64,000 bases of DNA, taken from the NCBI GenBank assembly GCA_012274445.1, contig JAAROD010000029.1:372001-436000 (forward strand). The letters run 5' to 3'. This stretch comes from Sclerotiophoma versabilis. Taxonomy: Eukaryota; Ascomycota; Dothideomycetes; Pleosporales; Didymellaceae. Each line of letters begins with the position of its first letter. Position 1 is the stretch's first letter. Positions 1 to 10,832 of the stretch are shown one piece after another. Under the pieces are notes generated by a model. That model searched no databases. It had not been told where the DNA came from and saw only the letters and a program-made list of their open reading frames with translations. A program made the position numbers and the translations under genes.

Positions 1-822
1 GAGCTGCTTTCCGCCCTTGGCCAGAAAGACGTCGTTGCACGCTTCAAGGACCCCATGCTGCAGGATAGCCTCACCGGAGTCTTCCCCACAGACGCAGACG
101 ACCAGGCGAAGACGCGCTTCTCCATCAACTTCTTCACCGCCATCGGAATGGGTGTGCTCACGGAGGGCATGCGCGAGTGGCTCAAGAACGCGGCCCCGAA
201 GCCGAAACCGCTTCCCGAGCCGGAGAGCGACAGCGAGGACTCACGGAGCGTGTCGAGTTACTCGTCGTATTCATCGCGCAGTGACTCGCGCTCACGCAGC
301 AGAAGCAGAAGCCGGAGTAGGAGTCGCACCCCGGCTCGGAAGCGGAGAGACTCTCGGTCTTCGTCGAGAGGGAGGTCGTACACACGCAGTCCCACGCCTG
401 ACCGCAAGCGCGTCACTGCCGGCAAAGGTCGTGCCCGTTCCTACTCTGACTCCCGCTCCCGCTCCCGCTCCCCTGCACCTCGCAAGAAGCGCAACTACTC
501 CTCCAGCCGCTCGCCTTCGCGTTCTCATTCTCCGCCGCCCAAACGCCGCGGCCGCAGCCCGTCAGATTCGTTATCGAGGAGTCCGCCGCCTAAAAGGAGG
601 GGCAGGAGTCCGAGTGCGAGTGTGAGCAGAAGCAGGAGCCCAGTGAGACGAAGGAGAAGCTACAGTTCAAGCAGATCCAGGTCTCCGCCGCCGAAGAAGG
701 TCAATGGAAAAGGCAAAGCGAGGGCAAGTGAGAGCAGGAGTCCAAGTCCTGTGCGCAGACGGAGGAGCTACAGCAGCTCGAGGTCGAGGAGTCCGCCGCC
801 GCGGAAAAGAAGCGCTTCATGA
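1..822 (+). CDS. CWC22: Pre-mRNA-splicing factor CWC22, C-terminal part (5' end outside window)
   Basis: The frame is open from base 1 to the TGA at 820-822, giving about 273 residues without a start, so the gene begins upstream of the window. The first ~65 residues match the end of the MA3 domain of CWC22/NCM proteins; the segment around FFTAIGMGVLTEGMREWLKN is characteristic. The rest is a long Arg/Ser (RS) tail with repeated KKRRGRSPS-like units, as in splicing factors. By family knowledge CWC22 is a spliceosome protein (MIF4G plus MA3) needed for the catalytic steps, and in animals it recruits eIF4A3. The domain call is strong. The RS tail alone would fit other SR-like proteins, so the assignment rests on the MA3 remnant. 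Confidence 0.8.
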   Translation, partial: ELLSALGQKDVVARFKDPMLQDSLTGVFPTDADDQAKTRFSINFFTAIGMGVLTEGMREWLKNAAPKPKPLPEPESDSEDSRSVSSYSSYSSRSDSRSRSRSRSRSRSRTPARKRRDSRSSSRGRSYTRSPTPDRKRVTAGKGRARSYSDSRSRSRSPAPRKKRNYSSSRSPSRSHSPPPKRRGRSPSDSLSRSPPPKRRGRSPSASVSRSRSPVRRRRSYSSSRSRSPPPKKVNGKGKARASESRSPSPVRRRRSYSSSRSRSPPPRKRSAS

Positions 823-2682
823 ACGAAATCATCAAGTGAACAACAAACAAATCTAAATAGTAAGCTACCAAACCATCAGCGAGTTCGGGTGCATGGAAGC
901 CGCAGATTATCAACACGTCATTAGCATAGCATAGCAACGGGGTCCTGGACAAAAGTCGGATTTCAATCAATCGGAATTCCCACCACTGTGATATTACCTG
1001 CTTCCTTTCTCGACGCATGTTAGCTTTCTCTCGTATTTCTAACGTCTCAAGTGCAATCCGACTACAGACAACATGTCAGGTTGCTAGAAGTAAGCATCCG
1101 TCCGTCTCGGACATGATCTTGTTTCAGCATATCTTTTCCAAGCTTGCATATCCCACTGGCAAAAGCTCATATCGCGTATTAGGAGATTCTTTCCGAGCAG
1201 ACAAGAACAAACGAGATGGAGCAAGTATGTGTGCTTGAACGGCGTGTCGGCAACAGGGCATAGAGAGAGAGAGAGAGAGAGGGAAGAAGTCGATCTTGGA
1301 ATATGCGCGCTAGTTATTAGAATAGACATTACACAGACGGACGATATAATGTTTGTATGTGCGACTTTAAAAAGCGCTCCGCGTCCAAGTTTAGAAGCAG
1401 TCGGCCCCTCTGCTATTCCTCCTCCAGCTTTCACTCTACTCCTGCAGTCCACCCCGGTATCAACTTCGCCGGTAGGCATTTACCCGGTAGGAATTTCCCC
1501 CGGTAGCAAAAGCCGTTCAGTATGAAAAGCTTCCTGATGGGCATTAGTGAACGACTGGAGTAATTAGTGAGATTCCGTTACCATTGGTAGATCGTGAACC
1601 CAATCTCATCGATAGTCTTCTGTGTGCAAATCAGCCATCCATCCTAGATCAAGCGGAAAGATGTTGCTTTCTTGCATCGAGCTGGTCTCTCCCACTGATA
1701 ACAACTCGCACTTACATTGTTGACAAGATACGTTTTTGCGTTGAGCACGGGATCAGTGTGCTCTCTGCTCAAAATGTCACCTTTGCCCAAAATGTCACCT
1801 TTGCCCAAAATGTCACCTTTGCCCAAATTCCTCCCATCATCGCCATCAGGAACACCGGAGCCGCTGCGTTCGACATCATTCTCTTGCACCACCCCCTTAT
1901 CGGTGCCAAGTGTCTTCAACATGATTGCTAAGGCTGTTTAGGTCATGTGATAGGTCTCATGCTCGAACAGAGTGGAACTTTGCAGATGCCTGCCTGGGAG
2001 TGTCGGTGTGTTCTTGTCCTATGGCTGATATTGACAAGTGCAAACGGTCGATATCCTCAAGAAGCGTGAGTCGAGAACCCGAGAACGCGCCGATGCAACG
2101 GTAGTGGAGACAGCCTTATGTACCGACAACAAGCTCCAACAACCCTATCCCTGGGCTTGATTGCTTGTCCTACGCACAGTATCCGCTGTTGTGCAGAGGA
2201 GCCAACCAGAGATGTAGGAGCGTTGAATGTTTAGCACGTGGGGCTGCGGTGATTGGCTTCTGAGAATGGGGATCAGCAATGCAATTCCTTGGAATCTACC
2301 CGTTGCACATTAGGCCAACCTGCTAAAACGTAAACAAGGCACATATCAGGATGACGGTCGTCTGGGATTTGTGAATGAAAAAGCCATTTCTTAGTGCATG
2401 TACGGACACAAGCCACAGGGAAAAGACGCTCGCTCAACGGATGGGCTGAAGTGATGAGAATGTAACCTAATTGGAATATTTCGAATAAGCTATACTCAAA
2501 AGGTGCAGCAATTGCTTACACTTGGGAATATTATCCTTGCAAATCTCGTTGGACATCGAGAGAGACAAAATGTCGCAGAAACATCGGCCTTGCTCACGAT
2601 GTTGTGGCTAGAACTTGACCTTGAACGCCCGCTAGAAGACAGATATACCATATATTAGGATCGAAAAGCGAGATCCTGATCA
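823..2682. other. Intergenic, 3' ends of CWC22 and CAC2 (convergent)
   Basis: No convincing gene. It contains a short GA tract near 1262-1282 and three exact copies of an 18-bp unit at 1770-1823. Open frames here are short, overlap on both strands and resemble no family I recognise. Confidence 0.6.
1770..1823. repeat. 18-bp direct tandem repeat, 3 copies
   Basis: The unit CAAAATGTCACCTTTGCC occurs at 1770-1787, 1788-1805 and 1806-1823 with no mismatch, followed by CAAA as the start of a fourth copy. Because the unit is a multiple of three, short frames on both strands stay open across it, but none looks like a gene. Confidence 0.95.
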
Positions 2683-5195
2683 TCATTCCTGACCGGCTGT
2701 CGCTGGCGCCGGAGTGTTCTCCTCACTTGCGACCGCGTTGTCGCTTTCGTTCCCCATGGTGACGGGTATTGGCGCAATGCGTCTCTTTTTGTGCTCAGGT
2801 CCTTTCTCCTCCGGCACAGCCTGCAGCTCGCGCTTTTTCGAGCCAGACACTGCAGCATCGTCGCGACCTGACTCGCTCGGTTCGCTTTCTCTTCGTCCAG
2901 TTGGTACACCAGGAATACCGCTTACAGAGCTACTTGCGCTGTGAGTATTGCCGTGCCCATGCGCCGGAGTAAGTGGTGGTGTCCATATGGGCACAGGCCC
3001 TGAGTTTGTTGCCGCAAGACTGGGCACCGAAGACATCGCCGGAGTGGGCGCATTCATCGAGCCTGGATCGCCGACGCCAGGAGCAAACGATGATGCAGTA
3101 GCGATGCTAGAGACTGAGTTGCTTCTTGTCGGACTGCCAGGTCTTGCAGGTACAAACGAGCTCGGTGACGCAGGAAAGCCTGCGGAAGGTTGTCGCTGCA
3201 TCGCAGGTGGCTTTTCAATAGTTTGAATGGGAATGCTCGTTCCTGTTGGAGTTGGCGTGGGGGTCGAGTGGTTCGAGGATTGCGCAGCATTGACGTTGAT
3301 CGCTGCTGGGGTCGCCTGTCGTTTTGTTTGCGAGGCGAGCGGTCCTGTGTATTTCTCACCTAGTTCGCCAGGGGCGAAGGTTACTGCCGAGCAAAAGCCA
3401 TCTGAAGAGGTCATGAGTAGTGTTGACCCATCACTCGACCTAGACTAAGTTAGTACAATGAGCAAATACACAAAACAACGTTGACGTACCAGGTAATGTC
3501 GGTGAAAGTTGCAAAATGCAAGTTGCTCACGATGCACAAAGGCTTCTGTTGTTGCGTGTCATAAATATGAATTGCATCCTGAGTAGCGACCGCATAAATC
3601 ATTCGGTAACCCAGACTGAAAGCTGATGGCGGGCCTGAGGGTGGACCATCGCCATCAGTAGGCGCTGGTGACGCAGCTGGTGCGGGCGATGGCGCACTAG
3701 TAAGGGGTGGTGGATCCATGGAAGAGTGTGATGTGGGAGGCATGGACGGCAGAACAGGCTCCGGAAGAGATGGCATGTCATCGTCCATGGAAGTGTCGAT
3801 GGTGACATGCTTAGTCGGCGGACCGTTTTGACGCAGAGTGTAGTAGACGGGTGAACACCGGACAGCTACGGAGGGTTTCTTGTGACCAGGAAGGAATGCA
3901 ACTGGAGGTTTGTTCAGGCCAGCCCGAGTATAGATGTATACTGTATTAGTGATATCCTCGTTCGGCTTGCCAACGTCTGTCAACGATGGATGAACAGCTT
4001 TATACTGGCCAGCTGGCGTAAACAGCAGGCTACCATCGGGGGCGAATGTGAGACGTCGAAAGAAGGAGGTCAGCGTCTCGTTGAAGTAAATGGGTGCGTT
4101 CCGAACACCAAGGGTACCAATGCTGCTCATGCTGGGTGAGTTCGGCATGACAGCAGGCAGTGGCATCGATGGGGCCGGGGAGGCAGATCGTCGCATCGAT
4201 GGCGACGACATGGCGCCAAAGGAGGAGCGGCGGCTGTGTGAAGTAGGCGGTGGGTGCATAGCAGGCAAGGCCAGGGACTGTGGAGTACCCGGCATCGAAG
4301 GCACAGGCGAGCCGATGCCGAGAGTCGAGTCTGCAGCGAAAGAAGCTCGAGCACCGAAGTCGGGAGGAGCAGGACTGTTTGAGGAAATGCGTCGAGCGGG
4401 AAGATCCATTTTCGTGACTTTGTTGTGTGGGTCGAGTGCAAACTGGCCATCCTTCGTCTTCAAAGTGTAGACGTGCACGGAACGGTCTGAGGATTGGGTT
4501 GCGATGAACTCGTTCAATGGATCCCACGCTACACCCTGCACGTAGTGGTTGTGTTCGGCGATTTGGCGCACAATAGCTCCTAAGAATAGTTAAGCAGTCG
4601 TCCCCAGGTGTTGTGAATGGTGGACCGTACCTGTCTGGGCGTTGTAGATGCGTGCAACGTTGTCCATGCTCCCTGTGATGAAGTACACACCGTCTGGAGA
4701 CCAGGCAAGGTCGTAGATTTCCGACCCTATCGACCGGCACATAGTTTTGACTCGCCACGATTCCTTGTCTTCCAGGCCCTCTTCGAAGTTGTGTGTGTTT
4801 GTCTGGTTCTCAGCTGGTACCCACAACAGCACATTGCCGTCGTCGCCAGCGGTAGCCAGTATCTCGCCTTGCGCATGTCAGCTAACATGCTCTGTGGGGC
4901 ACTCGTCAACACGCACCTCGCGGACTCCATCTCACAACATTCACGGCTTGTGTATGTTTGACGAGTGTGGAGAGATAGGTGACTTTGCGGTCTTCCCCGT
5001 TGCTATCGACCTTCCAAAGCTGTTGTTGTCTGTCAGCAACCACACGGCATCTCACCAGGCCTTCTAACCACCTACCCGCACATTGTTGTCACCGCCAGCT
5101 GTCGCCAGTCGTCCCTTGCCGTGGGGCTCGAAGTGGGCCGAGTATATGGGTGCATTCTCGTTGTGCCAGGACACCAGCAGCGGTGCAGCCTTCAT
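2683..5195 (-). CDS. CAC2: Chromatin assembly factor 1 subunit B (WD40, Cac2/p60)
   Basis: Five exons on the minus strand: 5195-5076, 5019-4917, 4867-4631, 4579-3490, 3439-2683, giving about 768 aa. All four introns are short with GT/AG ends and the frame is kept through each. The N-terminus (MKAAPLLVSWHNENAPIYSA, then GGDNNVRLWKV) matches the first WD repeat of CAF-1 p60 proteins. Further WD repeats include GDDGNVLLW, IYDLAWSPDGVYFITGS and VQGVAWDPLNEFIATQS, and a late one includes ITWSSDGSTLLMTSSDGFCS. A Ser/Pro-rich insert lies in exon 4. The C-terminus is low-complexity with a basic patch (KKRRIAPIPV), typical of the family. Known role: with Cac1 and Cac3 it deposits H3-H4 on newly replicated DNA in the nucleus. 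It is divergent from the RWD gene at 6031. Confidence 0.9.
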
Positions 5196-6030
5196 CGTGG
5201 GTGCAGGTACGGCTCGGGGCCGTTCTATTTAGGTGTGTTCGACGGGGATTCGGTCCTGTTGAGGTGTCTGCAGCTCGAGAGCTGTTTGCTGAGATTATGG
5301 GGCACCCCCGGCCAAGAGGTGCGTTGCTTGGGGTGCGTGGGTGCGTGCGGACGAGGAAGAGCGGTTTGCTATCGTTCACGAGCGTCACAGCCAACATGTG
5401 CTGACCTCGAGCGGCGATAAAGCTACAGAGCAACCAAGCAAGTAAGAGAGTGTTCTGCAAGGCAATTGACGAGTTCCCGGGCGGTTGGCTGGCCTGCACT
5501 CACACGAAGAAGCGCGATCCAACCGCGTCCTAACCCAAAGAAGGTGCTTGATTAAGTTTCACCGCGTGCAGCCCTCGTAAGATGCATCGGGCACGGCACC
5601 GCCCACAGTAATTGACCATTCGCCGAGACTGCTACGCGTTTCAGTCCACAACGACCCGTTTTTATCGTTTCCATGCAGTCAGACCATCTGTAGGACGTGC
5701 GATCTGACATGCTCCCCGGCAAGGTACCGTGAGCTCCGGTTACTTGGGAAACAGCTCTGCAGGGTGCGCCTTCCACACCCAAACCCGACCTCCCTGAGCA
5801 CTAGTTGGCAACGAGCGAGATAGGAGTCACGAGAGCAATTATTCACGCTGCGAACACTTCCAGCAGTCCTGATCTTCCTTCCTCTGAGAGCCTGCATCTG
5901 TCGATGGAGTGAGGTAGCTGACGCACGGACGGACGCATGGGGCTTTCACAATGACGAAAGTCGCCCTCCATTCATCTTGCCGACCAGACTCTGGTAGAAT
6001 CAGCGACGAAACTCATATACCCGGCTAAAC
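5196..6030. other. Divergent intergenic region CAC2 / RWD gene
   Basis: About 835 bp between two divergent starts; presumably holds both promoters and 5' UTRs. I see no tRNA, repeat or conserved coding segment. The open frames here are short. Confidence 0.6.
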
Positions 6031-6843
6031 ATGATTGCGGGCACAATGTCACAAGAAGAGCCTACACGTCTGGACAATGAAATCGAGCTGCTCACGGCAA
6101 TCTACCCCGACCAAGCCACCTACTCGTCCAAAAGCCGCGAGCTCAAATTCACACAAGAACATGCAACCCTGCAACTTCGCATACCAGATACATACCCAGA
6201 ATCAGGCCTGCCAGACGTGCTGGGTGCAACCGATGCTACCAAACATGACATCAGAACACAAACGAAGACAGCTGTTCACGCTCTCCATCTACCAGAAGGG
6301 GAAGAAACACTTGACGCGATCATATCAGCATTCCAACAAGTGGTCTCAGAAAGACTAGAAACTTCGAGCGTTACGTCTGCAAAGTCCTCCAAGTCGATCG
6401 AATCGACAAAACAAGACAACACGCGAGATCCCAATACCAGGAAAACGGTAATAATATGGCTGCACCACCTCCTCAACACCAACAAACGCAAGCTCTGTTT
6501 ATCGCCGCCGTTCTCTGGCATCACGAAACCAGGCTACCCAGGGGTTTTGGTCTACTCAGGACCGGCAGCGGCGGTGAATGCACACGTTAACGAGCTTAAA
6601 GCGCAGAATTGGGCAGCTTTTCAAGTCAGGTTTGAAGAGGAAGTTGAGTGGAAGTTTGCACACGGGGACGGAGTTAAGGAGGTGGAGAGCATGGCTGACG
6701 TGGTAAAGTCCCTAGAGACTGACGAAAAAGAAGCGAACACGAAGAACGTACAGAAGGGAGGCAAGAAGAGTGGAAAGGGCGAAAGTGCAGGACAGGGTCA
6801 CAAACAAAAGGAAGAGTTCTTGAAGGCTGTCGGTATCAAATGA
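6031..6843 (+). CDS. RWD domain-containing protein (RWDD2-like)
   Basis: Single exon, 270 aa from the ATG at 6031, or 265 aa from the ATG at 6046 (MSQEEPTRL), which may be the true start because the RWD domain begins right after it. The N-terminal ~110 residues are an RWD domain: EIELLTAIYP, then LQLRIPDTYPESGLPDVLGA. The second half (WLHHLLNTNKRK, then GITKPGYPGVLVYSGP) resembles the DUF1115 region of animal RWDD2 proteins. The C-terminus is Lys-rich and ends FLKAVGIK. RWD domains are protein-interaction folds; the molecular role of RWDD2-type proteins is not established. No signal peptide or membrane segment. Confidence 0.8.
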   Translation: MIAGTMSQEEPTRLDNEIELLTAIYPDQATYSSKSRELKFTQEHATLQLRIPDTYPESGLPDVLGATDATKHDIRTQTKTAVHALHLPEGEETLDAIISAFQQVVSERLETSSVTSAKSSKSIESTKQDNTRDPNTRKTVIIWLHHLLNTNKRKLCLSPPFSGITKPGYPGVLVYSGPAAAVNAHVNELKAQNWAAFQVRFEEEVEWKFAHGDGVKEVESMADVVKSLETDEKEANTKNVQKGGKKSGKGESAGQGHKQKEEFLKAVGIK

Positions 6844-7117
6844 GAAGATCAGAGATTTATCTCTAGCTCAGAGATATTAAGGGCGACGTTTGGTACAAAT
6901 GTATCGCATGGGCACTTTTGCTCTACGGAGTACGGGACGAAGGCGAAAAAGTCAACTGTTTGCATCCGTCGAGATTCGTCTTCGATACCCGGCTCGCTTA
7001 ACATGTTTGGGCCTGTCCGGCAAAGCAACCTCAAGCTTCGCAGGGTGCTTCTTGACGCTCAACGCATAAAACTTAGAATATAAAACTGTAGTACTAGTTT
7101 TTCTTCATCAAAACTCA

Positions 7118-7249
7118 TCCGTTATGGTCTAGGTAAGCTCAACCACAACCCCTCACCAACAACAACAACTAACAGTCAAAAGTGGCTAGGATACATCGCT
7201 CTCACCAGCAAGTGCCGATGTGGCCGGGGTTCGATTCCCCGTGACGGAA
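7118..7249 (+). tRNA. tRNA-Glu (CTC) with two insertions: D-loop GT-AG insert and anticodon-loop intron
   Basis: Acceptor stem 7118-7124 pairs with 7242-7248 (one T-G pair), and base 7249 is the discriminator A. D arm: GGTCTAG ends at 7132, is interrupted by a 50-nt insert at 7133-7182, and resumes with TGGCTAGGAT from 7183. Anticodon stem CATCG (7194-7198) pairs with CGATG (7216-7220). The loop reads CTCTCA (7199-7204), anticodon CTC at 7201-7203. About 10 nt (7205-7214) sit between bases 37 and 38, the canonical eukaryotic tRNA intron site. T arm CGGGG-TTCGATT-CCCCG is 7225-7241; B box is 7228-7238. A T6 run at 7256-7261 is a Pol III terminator. The exon sequence matches standard tRNA-Glu(CTC). 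The D-loop insert is not a known feature of tRNA-Glu. Confidence 0.88.
7133..7182 (+). other. Spliceosomal-type intron-like insert in D loop of tRNA-Glu
   Basis: 50 nt starting GTAAGC and ending AAAAG, placed exactly between D-loop bases 15 and 16 (flanks CTAG and TGGC). It contains CAACTAAC, with CTAAC at 7169-7173, 14 nt from its start to the intron end. This is the 5' site, branch site and 3' site layout of the mRNA introns in this window; GTAAGC is also the donor of the enoyl-CoA hydratase intron and of the second catalase-like intron. It is C/A-rich. That it is removed by splicing is inference. Confidence 0.75.
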
Positions 7250-7568
7250 GCATCATTTTTTGCCTCTTTTTGCATCCAGAGGTGCTGCACTCGTGGTGGA
7301 TATTGCGAAAAATATGCAACTATCGTTTTTGCTTGTGTTTCTCAAAGCTTACGGCGGGGCTTCTTACTCAATCTACCACATGCGCACTCGCTCGCTAACC
7401 CTGGTCATGTCCTGCAATGCTGGTTGCGCAGCGAGCTGGAGACTCTCAGCTGCCATGCTACCATGGTAGTACATCTGCACTTGTTTTTGTATCGACCTTT
7501 TGTGCCGTCTTTGTCATACAGCCACGACGTCAGTTAGACGGTGAATATGTGAAGCAGGACAACCGACT
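7250..7568. other. Intergenic, tRNA-Glu to HET gene
   Basis: Holds T runs (T6 at 7256-7261, T5 at 7267-7271) that serve as Pol III terminator of the tRNA; otherwise nothing recognisable. Confidence 0.6.
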
Positions 7569-9418
7569 ATGGATTCAACACCGAAACCACACCGAGGGAA
7601 GGAGCGGGCCTCACACCAGAAGTCGAATCGTGGAAGGACATACAAGTCGCTCGATGCAACGATCGACATTGACTTGATACAAGCATGGCGTCAAGCCTGC
7701 AGCGCCTCGCACGGAGACCGCTGCAACGATCGATACTCGACACAATTATCAAAGCATATCGCTTTCCTTCACCTCGTCGATGTTCGCAGTGGCTCGTTGG
7801 TTACATTGCCCAGTACCACTCGTTTTGTTGCATTGTCATACGTATGGGGAGATGTACAGATCCTAAAAACCACCACGTCAAATGTCGAAAACTTTAGAAG
7901 GGAGGGGGCTTTTTTTGACAAAGAACACTACGAACTTATCCCAAAGACTATCCGAGATGCAATGTGGCTAGTCGACAAGCTTGGTGAGCAGTACCTATGG
8001 GTCGATTGCCTTTGTATCATTCAAGATGCTGGACCTGCCGAGATGGACCAGACACTTCGGGCCATGGCTTACATCTACGCCAGTGCAGAGATTACAATTG
8101 CTGCTGCATGTGGTAAGGACGCAAACCATGGACTCAACGGGATTGGAGTGGAACGTAGTAGCCAGAGTCTCAACTACAAGCCCTGGGATCTCTTGCATAA
8201 CCAAGGATATCCTGACTCTGTCTGGTCTCGCAGAGGTTGGACATTCCAAGAATCACTGTTCGCTCGTCGTCTACTGATGTTTGGTGAAGTCGTGTCCTGG
8301 CTTTGCGGCAGAGTCGTACAGCATGAGTGCTTCACTGATGCTGAGCCGGAGACCACGACTGTTGCAGATCGCACCTTGGAGTGCCAATGGGAATGATGTC
8401 GCTCATCCCAGATGTGCCTTCGTTAGGACGTTGGGGTATGCTGGTGCAGGATTACTCGATGCGCACCCTGACCCACGATCATGACGCAGTTCGGGCGTTT
8501 GCTGGTGCTACTGAGGTCCTGGGCTCGACATTTCCTGGTGGAATAGTTCATGGTCTGCCCATCTTCTTCTTTGACATTGCCATGTTATGGCAGCCAGAGA
8601 CCAGCAGCGCACGTCGGCGACCCGGGCAGCCAAGTTGGTCGTGGATTGGATGGAAAGGTAGCGTCAATTGTTGGTTACGGTGGCATCCACACTACGCAGG
8701 GCTCTACCGTACCTCCGGGTCTTCATCAGACTATGTGACCATGGCACCACTGAAAGCAGTCGCAGCGTATCAGTTCACACTATCCAGCGGCACAATAATC
8801 CAGCACAACGACAACCTCAATGGGTACTACAGATACCAGGCCTTGCGTACTGATCCCGACATTGCTCTTCCTACCGGCTGGCAACGGCACGAAAATCCTG
8901 GAGGCCATTTTTACACAAGCGGTGGGACATACCGTGCTGGTCACCAGTATGGGTGCCCACTTCCAACTGTGACGTTATCCCAGTCGGAACCTCCAACTGA
9001 GATTGCCACAATATTGGTCTGCACTGCTCCATACATTGAGCTGACATTTGGCGATCTCATAGGTCCTACAAATGGTGGGCTAATCGAGGTTCGGGTGCAC
9101 AGCGAGCATGCTGCGGCATCTCTCTCACTGACTAGCTCATTCACATTCAAGGTGAGCGTGGGATTGAAATGTCAGCTCATCGCCATATCCGAAGCGAAAG
9201 TGCTAGACTCAGCACGTTTGTTTAATTGGTTTTATTCTCGCCTTGGAGGGCGTGTTGCTGCTGGCATACCAAAGTGCATATACAATTCTGAGCCATTTTA
9301 CAACGTGCTCTGGATCGAGTGGATAGACAACATAGCATACAGGAAGGCTCTGGGAATAGTGAGCAAGAGGGAGTTCGATGCTCTGGGTGCTGAGGTCTTG
9401 ACGTTTAAATTGGGGTAG
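7569..9418 (+). pseudogene. HET-domain (heterokaryon incompatibility) protein, frameshifted
   Basis: Two overlapping frames make one protein of about 615 aa. The first (7569-8396) has the HET motifs FVALSYVWGD, LWVDCLCIIQD and WSRRGWTFQE. The second (open from 8345, ends 9418) carries the usual continuation: HLGVPMGMMSLIP, GRWGMLVQDYSMRTLTHDHDAVRAF, and FPGGIVHGLPIFFFDIAMLWQP. The frames differ by one base and the switch must lie between 8345 and 8396, most likely near 8368-8373, where ...VADR should run into HLGVPMG. No GT-AG intron of plausible length repairs the frame there. HET proteins trigger cell death after fusion of unlike strains. The break suggests a young loss-of-function allele or a one-base sequencing error. 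The rest of the frame is intact. Confidence 0.7.
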
Positions 9419-10832
9419 CAAAATGTCATACACGATACATTTTGTAAAGCAGTGCTCATATTCATGGCCTATGCGGTGAGCTTGAAAGTTTGGTGAAACA
9501 CAACCTACGGTGAGTTTTGAAAAAGCTCTCAACCTCGGTGCTAGCGTGCCGGTAAACGAGCTCTTGTTATCGTTCTCCATTCTCCAACAAGTGACATGGA
9601 ACTCAGTGATTATTCTGAAGATGTTCTGTTGTCAAAGCTGCTGACGTACGCATTGTATGTCGTTGAGTGATGTGAGCGTCTGCGATGATCTGCGTTTGGC
9701 TGACGTTGTGGAACATCAGAGTAAGTCAGGGCTTGCTATCACAATCGTCAGAAATGGCAGTCCTCTCAAAGCTGACTGTTGAAACTGGTTCTCAAATAGT
9801 ACTTGATGAGGGCGGCCATCCTGCATCCTGGCTCGTGTGGAGTACGGAGTGCGTAGCTGCAGGCTTGGGCCGGTCAGCACCTGTCAGACTCGCACAAGTT
9901 GCACTTCAGCAAGGACGGTTGTTTTGCTAGAGAAGAAATTACTCGGTACACCGCTCTCTCCGCGTAAATTTGAGATGGCTTCCTGGCATGGAGGGCGGTG
10001 TCTGGACGGGAAAACAAAGAATCACAAGCTTCAGGCCGAGCGCGCGGTACCCCTCAGCAGACAGAAGGTGGGGAGTGACCTGCATATCGACCACACCCAG
10101 GCTGCGCGGATTCGCATTTGAGTGGATCGAAGGAGTCGCAAATGCAGTTGGTCCTTCTTAGCGCAGCCACTTTCGACGGACAACATATCGCCGCATGGGT
10201 GACCAATGCCCTTTGCAGTTTAGCGACCCGTCACAGGGGATCTCGAACGTGGTCGGGTGGAGAACGGGTTAACCCTGCTATCGTTCGGTGATGGAGCCTT
10301 ACAGGCCCAGACAGTGCAGCTGATGGACTCGCATGGATACTTATAGCCTGTCATGCCATCGCGGGGTCCCGTTGCAGCATTGTTTGACCTGCTATTTCGG
10401 CCTGCAATCATCTCCAAGCAAAGGTAATTGCTCACCTGCACCGACCGCCCGTGCTGCTCAGCGCACCCTCCGTCTCACGGCCCCATCCTCGCTTTCGGTC
10501 CCACGCAAGGATCCCAATTGCGCCGCCTAATTCAAATCTCGCTCCTGCCCTGGCAACACCCCTCGCATTCTGACCTCACGGAGTCCCTTTGACGACATCG
10601 CTATTTTGGCTGAAAACAAAGAGGTGGCGCGCGGTGCATTGTGCGGCCGCTTTCGAACACGCAACGAACGCACGCCACAAGAATCTGCCCATGTCCGTTT
10701 CCGTTGCTCCCACCGCGTCACCCCGTGAGAGGTAGCTTCTGCAAACAAACCGGACGCGCATAGAAAACAGCAACTGCTGGACAGAATTTGCGATTTCTCC
10801 AAGTCCACCACTATCTTTACCGCATCTCCACC
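9419..10832. other. Intergenic, HET gene to PH-domain gene
   Basis: About 1.4 kb without a recognisable gene. Frames are short and unlike known proteins. The distal part presumably holds the promoter of the PH-domain gene. Confidence 0.6.

Noticed and set aside
1584..1931. 115-codon ORF carrying the 18-bp repeat
   Set aside because: Overlaps open frames on both strands, has no similarity to known proteins and no splice or context support.
8381..8411. Putative 31-nt intron to repair the HET gene
   Set aside because: Too short for this genome, weak GTGCCA donor, and its removal gives the wrong downstream frame.
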